DNA from: Astropecten irregularis
Taxonomy: Eukaryota; Echinodermata; Asteroidea; Paxillosida; Astropectinidae
Length of the DNA: 64,000 nt
Reading direction: 5' to 3'
Assembly: GCA_963971285.1 (NCBI GenBank)
Contig: OZ020244.1
Span: 15,252,001-15,316,000 of the forward strand
This document shows positions 53,870-64,000 of the stretch, piece by piece; the first letter of the stretch is position 1; the number at the start of each line of letters is the position of its first letter. The notes beneath the pieces are model-generated. The model searched no databases. It was not told the DNA's origin and saw nothing but the letters and a program-made list of their open reading frames with translations. The position numbers and the translations under genes were made by a program.

Positions 53870-55294
53870 CCTAGTCTTTACTTGTACGAACAAGTTTGTG
53901 TTGATAAGAGGTTGCTACCAGTCGAGGCGCGCGCAGCATATTCATGAGCGTCATATCCAACACCTGTGACAATGGATAACGCGCAAGGTGCAGACGTTCC
54001 ATTGTACGCACAAGACAACGCGCTGGGAAACGTTTTCACAAAAACCGCATGTAAGAAAGCCAAACAATACAAACTTCGGTTGTTATAAACAATCTTTTGC
54101 AGTTTCGCACCGGGATTTCTTGGGGACGTGACTGTTGGGGACACTTCCATTGCTTCTTCATTTTACATAGACTTCAGTGCAAGAAGGAAGTTAAGAGAAT
54201 AGATAAGTTTGTTAAAAAATGATGCGTTATTTTGTCGATAACCAAATCCCAGCGCATTAGCAACTGCCGCATATAATTTTCGAAAAACATTTGCCAAAGA
54301 TGCTAACCTTTTCGAGTTGTACTAACTTATGCTACCAAACTGTTTCTGAATTTTTACAAAACTAATGAGGTGAGATATCAGCAAAGACAAAGACGTCAGC
54401 TATTGACAAATTTCAATACAAGGTAATGAACAAATCTCTCTTGAAATCATCACCACATTTGTCCTCTTCAAGTCTCAACTGTGACAACAAAGATGCAAAC
54501 TTGTTCCTTCGAATAAAAGAAGTCTGAATGTGGGCAGCAGAAATTCCAAAACGTAGTGAAATCACAATGAACTCCTAGCCTTTTACTTGCACGAACAAGG
54601 ATTAGTTTGTGTTGATAAGAGGTTGCTACCACTCGAGGCGCGCGCAGCATATTCATGAGCGTCATAATCCATAACCAACACCTGTGACAATGGATAACGC
54701 GCAAGGTGCAGACGTTCCATTGTACGCACAAGACAACGCGCTGGGCAACGTTTTCACAACAACCGCAAGAAAGCCAAACAATACACACGTCGGTTGTTAT
54801 AAACAATCTTCTGCAGTTTTGCACACGGATTTCTTGAGGACGTGACTGTTGCGGACACTTCCATTGCTTCTTCATTTTACATAGACGTCAGTGCAAGAAG
54901 GAAGTTAAATGAACAGATAAGTTTGTTAAAAAATGATGCGTTATTTTGACGATAACCAAATCCCAGCGCGTTATAGCAACTGCCGCATATAATTTTCGAG
55001 AAACATTTGCCAAAGATGCTTATCTTTTCAAGTTGTGCTAACTTATACTTCCCAACTGTTTCTTGATTTTTACAAAACTAATGAGGTGAGATATCAGCAA
55101 AGACAAAGACGTCAGCTATTGACAAATTTCAATACAATGTAATAAACAAATCTCTCTTGGAATCGTCACCACATTTGTCCTCTCGAAGTCTCAACTGTGA
55201 CAACAAAGATGCAAACTTGATCCTTCGAATAAAAGAAGTCTGAATGTGGGTAGTAGCAATTCCGAAAAGTAATAAAATAACAATGAACTCCTAG

Positions 55295-55422
55295 GGCCTG
55301 TTTGTTTCAGACGAATCCTCGGATCCGGATCCCATTTTTCGGATCCTTCTCCTATGCAGGGTACGCTAAAATGGGATCCGGATCCGATGGATTCATGATC
55401 CTTTGCGTGAAACAAACAGGCC
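55295..55422. mobile_element. Array MITE copy 5
   Basis: Same site; shares TTTCAGACG with copy 4. Confidence 0.9.
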
Positions 55423-56847
55423 CCTAGTCTTTACTTGTACGAACAAGTTTGTGTTGATAAGAGGTTGCTACCAGTCGAGGCGCGCGCAGCATATTCATGA
55501 GCGTCATATCCAACACCTGTGACAATGGATAACGCGCAAGGTGCAGACGTTCCATTGTACGCACAAGACAACGCGCTGGGAAACGTTTTCACAAAAACCG
55601 CATGTAAGAAAGCCAAACAATACAAACTTCGGTTGTTATAAACAATCTTTTGCAGTTTCGCACCGGGATTTCTTGGGGACGTGACTGTTGGGGACACTTC
55701 CATTGCTTCTTCATTTTACATAGACTTCAGTGCAAGAAGGAAGTTAAGAGAATAGATAAGTTTGTTAAAAAATGATGCGTTATTTTGTCGATAACCAAAT
55801 CCCAGCGCATTAGCAACTGCCGCATATAATTTTCGAAAAACATTTGCCAAAGATGCTAACCTTTTCGAGTTGTACTAACTTATGCTACCAAACTGTTTCT
55901 TAATTTTTACAAAACTAATGAGGTGAGATATCAGCAAAGACAAAGACGTCAGCTATTGACAAATTTCAATACAAGGTAATGAACAAATCTCTCTTGAAAT
56001 CATCACCACATTTGTCCTCTTCAAGTCTCAACTGTGACAACAAAGATGCAAACTTGTTCCTTCGAATAAAAGAAGTCTGAATGTGGGCAGCAGAAATTCC
56101 AAAACGTAGTGCAATCACAATGAACTCCTAGCCTTTTACTTGCACGAACAAGGATTAGTTTGTGTTGATAAGAGGTTGCTACCACTCGAGGCGCGCGCAG
56201 CATATTCATGAGCGTCATAATCCATAACCAACACCTGTGACAATGGATAACGCGCAAGGTGCAGACGTTCCATTGTACGCACAAGACAACGCGCTGGGCA
56301 ACGTTTTCACAACAACCGCAAGAAAGCCAAACAATACACACGTCGGTTGTTATAAACAATCTTCTGCAGTTTTGCACACGGATTTCTTGAGGACGTGACT
56401 GTTGCGGACACTTCCATTGCTTCTTCATTTTACATAGACGTCAGTGCAAGAAGGAAGTTAAATGAACAGATAAGTTTGTTAAAAAATGATGCGTTATTTT
56501 GACGATAACCAAATCCCAGCGCGTTATAGCAACTGCCGCATATAATTTTCGAGAAACATTTGCCAAAGATGCTTATCTTTTCAAGTTGTGCTAACTTATA
56601 CTTCCCAACTGTTTCTTGATTTTTACAAAACTAATGAGGTGAGATATCAGCAAAGACAAAGACGTCAGCTATTGACAAATTTCAATACAATGTAATAAAC
56701 AAATCTCTCTTGGAATCGTCACCACATTTGTCCTCTCGAAGTCTCAACTGTGACAACAAAGATGCAAACTTGATCCTTCGAATAAAAGAAGTCTGAATGT
56801 GGGTAGTAGCAATTCCGAAAAGTAATAAAATAACAATGAACTCCTAG

Positions 56848-56975
56848 GGCCTGTTTGTTTCGGACGAATCCTCGGATCCGGATCCCATTTTTCGGATCCT
56901 TCTCCTATGCAGGGTACGCTAAAATGGGATCCGGATCCGATGGATTCATGATCCTTTGCGTGAAACAAACAGGCC
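56848..56975. mobile_element. Array MITE copy 6
   Basis: Same site; has the TTTCGGACG state of copies 1 to 3. Confidence 0.9.
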
Positions 56976-59209
56976 CCTAGTCTTTACTTGTACGAACAAG
57001 TTTGTGTTGATAAGAGGTTGCTACCAGTCGAGGCGCGCGCAGCATATTCATGAGCGTCATATCCAACACCTGTGACAATGGATAACGCGCAAGGTGCAGA
57101 CGTTCCATTGTACGCACAAGACAACGCGCTGGGAAACGTTTTCACAAAAACCGCATGTAAGAAAGCCAAACAATACAAACTTCGGTTGTTATAAACAATC
57201 TTTTGCAGTTTCGCACCGGGATTTCTTGGGGACGTGACTGTTGGGGACACTTCCATTGCTTCTTCATTTTACATAGACTTCAGTGCAAGAAGGAAGTTAA
57301 GAGAATAGATAAGTTTGTTAAAAAATGATGCGTTATTTTGTCGATAACCAAATCCCAGCGCATTAGCAACTGCCGCATATAATTTTCGAGAAACATTTGC
57401 CAAAGATGCTAACCTTTTCGAGTTGTACTAACTTATGCTACCAAACTGTTTCTTAATTTTTACAAAACTAATGAGGTGAGATATCAGCAAAGACAAAGAC
57501 GTCAGCTATTGACAAATTTCAATACAATGTAATAAACAAATCTCTCTTGGAATCGTCACCACATTTGTCCTCTCGAAGTCTCAACTGTGACAACAAAGAT
57601 GCAAACTTGATCCTTCGAATAAAAGAAGTCTGAATGTGGGTAGCAGAAATTCCGAAAAGTAATAAAAATTAATAACAATGAACTCCTAGTCTTTACTTGT
57701 ACGAACAAGTTTGTGTTGATAAGAGGTTGCTACCAGTCGAGGCGCGCGCAGCATATTCATGAGCGTCATATCCAACACCTGTGACAATGGATAACGCGCA
57801 AGGTGCAGACGTTCCATTGTACGCACAAGACAACGCGCTGGGAAACGTTTCCACAACAACCGCATGTAAGAAAGCCAAACAATACAAACTTCGGTTGTTA
57901 TAAACAATCTTTTGCAGTTTCGCACCGGGATTTCTTGGGGACGTGACTGTTGGGGACACTTCCATTGCTTCTTCATTTTACATAGACTTCAGTGCAAGAA
58001 GGAAGTTAAGAGAATAGATAAGTTTGTTAAAAAATGATGCGTTATTTTGACGATAACCAAATCCCAGCGCATTAGCAACTGCCGCATATAATTTTCGAGA
58101 AACATTTGCCAAAGATGCTAACCTTTTCGAGTTGTACTAACTTATGCTACCCAACTGTTTCTGAATTTTTACAAAACTAATGAGGTGAGATATCAGCAAA
58201 GACAAAGACGTCATATCTTGACAAATCTCAATACAATGTAATAAACAAATCTCTCTTGGAATCGTCACCACATTTGTCCTCTTGAAGTCTCAACTGTGAC
58301 AACAAAGATGCAAACTTGTTCCTTCGAATAAAAGAAGTCTGAATGTGGGCAGCAGCAATTCCGAAAAGTAATGAAATCACAATGAACTCCTAGCCTTTAC
58401 TTGCACGAACAAGTTTTTGTTGATGAGAGGTTGCTACCAGTCGAGGCGAGCGCAGCATATTCATGAGCGTCATAGTCCATAACCAACACCTGTGACAATG
58501 GATAACGCGCAAGGTGCAGACGTTCCATTGTACGCACAAGACAACGCGCTGGGCAACGCACAACAACCGCATGCAAGAAAGCCAAACAATACAAACTTCG
58601 GTTGTTATCAACAATCTTTTGCAGTTTCGCACCGGGATTTCTTGAGGACGTGACTGTTGCGGACACTTCCATTGCTTCTTCGTTTTACATAGACGTCAGT
58701 GCAAGAAGGAAGTTAAAAGAACAGATAAGTTTGTTAAAAAATGATGCGTTATTTTGACGATAACCAAATCCCAGCGCGTTATAGCAACTGCCGCATATAA
58801 TTTTCGAGAAACATTTGCCAAAGATGCTTATCTTTTCGAGTTGTGCTAACTTATACTTCCCAACTGTTTCTTGATTTTTACAAAACTAATGAGGTGAGAT
58901 ATCAGCAAAGACAAAGACGTCAGCTATTGACAAATTTCAATACAATGTAATAAACAAATCTCTCTTGGAATCGTCACCACATTTGTCCTCTTGAAGTCTC
59001 AACAGTGACAACAAAGATGCAAACTTGTTCCTTTTGAAAAAAAGAAGTCTGAATGTGGGCAGCAGCAATTCCAAAAAGTAATGAAATCACAATGAACTCC
59101 TAGCGTTTACTTGCACGAACAAGTTTGTGTTGATAAGAGGTTGCTACCAGTCGAGGCGCGCGCAGCATATTCATGAGCGTCATAGTCCATAACCAACACC
59201 TGTGACAAT

Positions 59210-59646
59210 AGGCACGTTCTCACACACCAAAAAGCGCGACTATTTGGGTCGCGATTTGGAGCGCGACCCAAATAGTCGCGCTCTTTGTCGTGTTCACACA
59301 GCCAAAAAAGCGCGACCCAAATCGCACCGGTACGATTTCTATCAAACTGCGCGTACGCGATTCTAAATGTTTAGCGTGAAGTTGGCATGCATCCTGTGCT
59401 GAACTCGCGCGCCCGCCTTGCATGATGGGATATAAAAAACCGGTATTTTTTGGTGCACCGTTCACACAGCAAACAATCGCGACTATTTGCAAAAAGACGC
59501 ACTACTAGTGCGATTTGGAGCGCGCTCCAAATCGCACTAATAGTCGCGATTATTTGTGTTCCCACACAAATAAGCGCGACTATTTGGGTCGCGCTCCAAA
59601 TCGCGACCCAAATAGTCGCGCTTTTTTGGTGTGTGAGAACGTGCCT
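59210..59646. mobile_element. 437-bp CG-rich palindromic insertion in one satellite unit
   Basis: AGGCACGTTCTCACACACCA and its inverse are the ends. AAT flanks both sides (59207-59209, 59647-59649), while the empty site reads GTGACAATGGATAACG. The interior is built of repeated inverted blocks GCGCGACTATTTGGGTCGCG. No coding frame of its own. Confidence 0.85.
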
Positions 59647-60231
59647 AATGGATAACGCGCAAGGTGCAGACGTTCCATTGTACGCACAAGACAACGCGCT
59701 GGGCAACGCACAACAACCGCATGCAAGAAAGCCAAACAATACAAACTTCGGTTGTTATCAACAATCTTTTGCAGTTTCGCACCGGGATTTCTTGAGGACG
59801 TGACTGTTGCGGACACTTCCATTGCTTCTTCATTTTACATAGACGTCAGTGCAAGAAGGAAGTTAAAAGAACAGATAAGTTTGTTAAAAAATGATGCGTT
59901 ATTTTGACGATAACCAAATCCCAGCGCGTTATAGCAACTGCCGCATATAATTTTCGAGAAACATTTGCCAAAGATGCTTATCTTTTCGAGTTGTGCTAAC
60001 TTATACTTCCCAACTGTTTCTTGATTTTTACAAAACTAATGAGGTGAGATATCAGCAAAGACAAAGACGTCAGCTATTGACAAATTTCAATACAATGTAA
60101 TAAACAAATCTCTCTTGGAATCGTCACCACATTTGTCCTCTTGAAGTCTCAACAGTGACAACAAAGATGCAAACTTGTTCCTTTTGAAAAAAAGAAGTCT
60201 GAATGTGGGCAGCAGCAATTCCAAAAAGTAA

Positions 60232-62041
60232 CTAGACATTGTGATTGTAGTAACAACCACTAGGTGTTCGGGGTCTCATTTCGTAGGGGAACTGTTATAT
60301 AAACGTATGTTGGAATATATGAGATCAATCATCCCTCATATGATGGCATATTGAAACACATGTACACATAAACTGCGTGACTGTACAAATACTTTGATCA
60401 TGTTGATTGCTTATTTGTACATTGACTGACTGATTATAGGAAATGGCGTCACCTTTAAATATATATAATATTGTCTGGACAATAATATGATGTAAATATG
60501 TTGCAGTTTTATTTTGTTTGATTAAGACATATGGTTTAAAAGTGACCATATCTCAACGTAAAAAAAACCTTAATTTTAGCCCATAGATTTAGTTGCAGTG
60601 TTTATGGAACACATTGTCTTTTGACAAAATGATGTTCAATACTCCGCAACCTACGTCGATAGCATTTCGATTAAGATTTGGTGCTGGTATTTAATGATAT
60701 ATAATAAGATTTAGGTGCAAATATCTATGGCAAGATGTAAACAACTAAACAAAGTTTTTAGTCACGCAATTGGACATTACATGTACATGTATATGTATGT
60801 TCTACACAGTGAATTAGGTACGTGTGGTGTATGGGAAATAGAGTCAATCGATCATCATATTTTTTGTAAAAGACCATATTTTCACGTAACACATGTACAG
60901 GTATGTGTACAAAGTTAACAGAATAATGTGAGAAATATTTAAAAATTCATATAAAATCAAGAGATGGCATAAATGTTCACTTCACATCTACGCTGTAGGA
61001 ACTTTGTCTGGTTAAAATTGACTGTTTAAAAGTGTATGAGGTGTATTAAACTCCTGTGTTGAGGCTATCATGTGTTTCCACTGACACATTGTAATGAAGC
61101 ACATTCCAATCACCTTGCAGTGACTGCCATCTGGTACTAATCAGAGTCTCTTGTAATCACATCAGCACTGAAGCAAGCAATTAGTTAATGATGCATTAAG
61201 TGGTTGAGTAAACCAATTGTTTGAAAGATCTGATAAGAAGTTATATACCATGGAGGTATTATATACATGGCATCACCTTTAAAAATATATAACATTGTCT
61301 GGACAATAACTTCCAAATAATTCATCACAAGTAACTGAACATTTACAGACGTCATTGAATGCATGCAATGTAAATACTTTGCAGTTTTCACTGATGTACG
61401 TCATGTAATTACTGAGTAAACAGTATTTGAATAATTAAGTCATTTTCCCTTTAAAAGAGCATAACTTCCGGTTGAATGACGTCACAAATTTTAAACTTCA
61501 CATACATGTCAAGGTGTATTTGTGCTTTACACTCACGAAATTTAGCAGAAATCCATTGTTTACTTTTGGATTACGTAATCACTGTATATCTTTAACCAAC
61601 CGTAGAGGGCGCTATATAGCTCGCATGACGTCATGGTTTATATTTTCTGAAAGCCCAAGACCTTCTCTATCTTTTAGCCAAGTATGTCTTATGTGCCCAA
61701 ATCCTTCCGTTTTCGAGTTATTTTGAGTCAAACTTCAACTTCCGGTAACACCGGAAGTGGAGGTCATTTGTACACAACATTGAATATATTAATTGTTGAC
61801 ATTCACGTGTTGAGTAACATATGTCAATCTCAAAATCATAGGTCATGTGGTTCTCAAGTTATAAAGTACCAAAGTTTTTCCTAAAAACGCGTGTAATTTG
61901 ATACCCGATGACGTCATCATGACGTCAATCTTCTAAATACAACTTGACATCATGACCAAAGTTCCCACCAAGTTTCATGTCATTATCTTGTTCCTGTGAC
62001 CAAGAAGTCCTGCTGACAAGTTTGGGAAGAAAAAAATAAAA

Positions 62042-62073
<32 letters not shown>

Positions 62074-62115
62074 CTCGAACAATAACAATAGGTGTTCGGC
62101 ATGAACCCGAACACC
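60232..62115. mobile_element. 1.88-kb insertion with asymmetric terminal repeats
   Basis: The empty satellite site AAAAAGTAATGAAATC is split; TAA lies on both sides. The right end is a hairpin AGGTGTTCGG...CCGAACACC, preceded by a long A tract. The same AGGTGTTCGG occurs 30 nt inside the left end. An internal direct repeat (ATGGCRTCACCTTTAAA ... TGTCTGGACAATAA) lies at about 60444 and 61267. No transposase, Rep/helicase or reverse transcriptase is visible. Ends recall Helentron-type asymmetric terminal inverted repeats, but this is a hypothesis. Confidence 0.65.
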
Positions 62116-64000
62116 TAATGAAATCACAATGAACTCCTAGCGTTTACTTGCACGAACAAGTTTGTGTTGATAAGAGGTTGCTACCAGTCGAGGCGCGCGC
62201 AGCATATTCATGAGCGTCATAGTCCATAACCAACACCTGTGACAATGGATAACGCGCAAGGTGCAGACGTTCCATTGTACGCACAAGACAACGCGCTTGG
62301 CAACGTTTTCACAACAACCGCATGCAAGAAAGCCAAACAATACAAACTTCGGTTGTTATAAACAATCTTCTGTAGTTTGGAACAGGGATTTCTTGAGGAC
62401 GTGAGTTGTGCGGACACTTCCATTGCTTCTTCATTTTACATAGACTTCAGTGCAAGAAGGAAGTTAAGAGAACAGATAAGTTTGTTAAAAAATGATGCGT
62501 TATTTTGACGATAACCAAATCCCAGCGCGTTATAGCAACTGTCCCAGATAATTTTCGAGAAACATTAATTTTTGCCAAAGGTGCCAATCTTTTCGAGTTG
62601 TACTAACTTATGCTTCCCAACTGTTTTTTGATTTTTACAAAACTAATGAGGTGAGATATCAGCAAAGACAAAGACGTCAGCTGTTGACAAATTTCAATAC
62701 AAGGTAATGAACAAATCTCTCTTGAAATCATCACCACATTTGTCCTCTTCAAGTCTCAACTGTGACAACAAAGATGCAAACTTGTTCCTTCGAATAAAAG
62801 AAGTCTGAAAGTGGGCAGCAGAAATTCCAAAACGTAGTGAAATCACAATGAACTCCTAGCCTTTTACTTGCACGAACAAGGATTAGTTTGTGTTGATAAG
62901 AGGTTGCTACCAGTCGAGGCGCGCGCAGCATATTCATGAGCGTCATAGTCCATAACCAACACCTGTGACAATGGATAACGCGCAAGGTGCAGACGTTCCA
63001 TTGTACGCACAAGACAACGCGCTGGGCAACGTTTTGGTTTTCACAACAACCGCATGCAAGAAAGCCAAACAATACAAACTTCGGTTGTTATCAACAATCT
63101 TTTGCAGTTTCGCACAGGGATTTCTTGGGGACGTGACTGTTGGGGACACTTCCATTGCTACTTCATTTTACATAGACTTCAGTGCAAGAAGGGAATTAAG
63201 AGAACAGACAAGTTTGTTCAAAAATGATGCGTTATTTTAACGATAACCAAAATAATCCCAGCGCGTTATAGCAACTGTCGCAGATAAATTTCGAGAAACA
63301 TTTGCCAAAGATGCTTATCTTTTCGAGTTGTGCTAACTTATGCTTCCCAACTGTTTCTTGATTTTTACAAAACTCATGAGGTGAGATATCAGCAAAGACA
63401 AAGACGTCAACTATTGACAAATTTCAATACAAGGTAATAAACAAATCTCTCTTGGAATCGTCACCACCTTTGTCCTCTCGAAGTCTCAACTGTGACAACA
63501 AAGATACAAACTTGTTCCTTCGAATAAAAGAAGTCTAAATGTGGGCAGCACTAATTCCGAAAAGTAACCCACCATGAAATCACAATGAACTCCTAGCCTT
63601 TACTTGCTCGAACAAGTTTGTGTTGATAGAGGTTGCTACCAGTCGAGGCGCACGCAGCATATTCGTGAGCGTCATAGTCCATAACCAACACCTGTGACAA
63701 TAGATAACGCGCAAGGTGCAGACGTTCCATTGTACGCACAAGACAACGCGCTGGGCAACGTTTTCACAACAACCGCATGCAAGAAAGCCAAACAATACAC
63801 ACGTCGGTTGTTATAAACAATCTTCTGCAGTTTCGCACAGGGATTTCTTGGGGACGTGACTGTTGCGGACACTTCCATTGCTTCTTCATTTTACATAGAC
63901 GTCAGTGCAAGAAGGAAGTTAAGAGAACAGACAAGTTTGTTCAAAAATGATGCGTTATCTTGACGATAACCAAATCCCAGCGCGTTATAGCAACTGTCGC

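Larger units (their letters stand above)
53918..57023. repeat. Higher-order repeat B, 1553-bp dimer
   Basis: Anchors 53918, 55471, 57024 and 54629, 56182 are each 1553 bp apart. Every dimer contains one MITE-preceded unit and one unit with the CCACTCGAGG variant and the CCGCAAGAAAGCC deletion. Confidence 0.88.
35446..64000. repeat. Satellite array, at least 36 units of 704-729 bp
   Basis: Using CCAGTCGAGGCG as an anchor, units lie at 35536, 36258, 36983, 37710, 38430, 39159, 39879, 40592, 41438, 42142, 42864, 43584, 44301, 45014, 45727, 46431, 47135, 47976, 48680, 49521, 50225, 50930, 51640, 52366, 53072, 53918, 54629, 55471, 56182, 57024, 57733, 58437, 59147, 62184, 62910, 63639. Spacing is 704-729 bp, or 841-846 where a 133-bp insertion is present, and 3037 where two large insertions sit. 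Units contain GACGTCA-type blocks and a GCGCGCGCAGCATATTCATG block. Frames in the unit are repeatedly broken by indels, so it is not treated as coding. The array continues past the window end. Confidence 0.95.

Noticed and set aside
59371..59803. 117-122-codon frames at 59371-59739 and 59450-59803
   Set aside because: They result from the CG-rich palindrome joining satellite sequence; they have no counterpart in other units.

Overview
The window is animal nuclear DNA: genes with many short exons and GT/AG introns, tRNA-derived repeats, a 200-N scaffold gap and very dense inverted-repeat transposons. A discoidin protein, a NEMO/optineurin homologue, ZSWIM3-type mobile DNA and frequent TACATGTA motifs suggest a marine invertebrate deuterostome, perhaps an echinoderm. 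The lineage is an inference, not demonstrated.

Layout. 1-8.2 kb: a five-exon minus-strand gene for a small secreted F5/8-type C (discoidin) protein, with a signal-peptide exon at 8134-8203, a stop at 1567 and one apparent missing base in exon 2. Its introns hold piggyBac-like TTAA MITEs, a LINE 3' tail and a 1.2-kb tandem duplication. 8.2-15.6 kb: no gene recognised; TTAA MITEs, fold-back MITEs, tRNA-like repeats and the scaffold gap. 15.7-32.7 kb: a ten-coding-exon minus-strand gene whose splice phases all join, giving a 750-residue NEMO/optineurin-family protein. It has an N-terminal LC3-interacting-type motif, long coiled coils, a UBAN ubiquitin-binding segment and a C-terminal CCHC zinc finger. 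Its introns contain at least ten different fold-back elements, a 1.56-kb hAT-like element and a 23-bp-type minisatellite. 33.4-33.9 kb: a 489-bp Mutator-like element with a perfect 9-bp target duplication that carries an open ZSWIM3 N-terminal-type reading frame. 35.4-64.0 kb: a satellite array of at least 36 units (704-729 bp each) that runs off the window edge. It shows higher-order dimers, a nested 3.7/4.3-kb duplication, six copies of one 128-bp MITE carried along with the units, a 437-bp palindromic insertion and a 1.88-kb insertion.

The NEMO/optineurin protein would link ubiquitin recognition (UBAN, zinc finger) to IKK/TBK1-type kinase binding and, through the N-terminal motif, to autophagy. 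The discoidin protein would act outside the cell as a carbohydrate- or lipid-binding factor. Nothing in the sequence links the two genes functionally. The remainder is mobile or satellite DNA without supported coding function.
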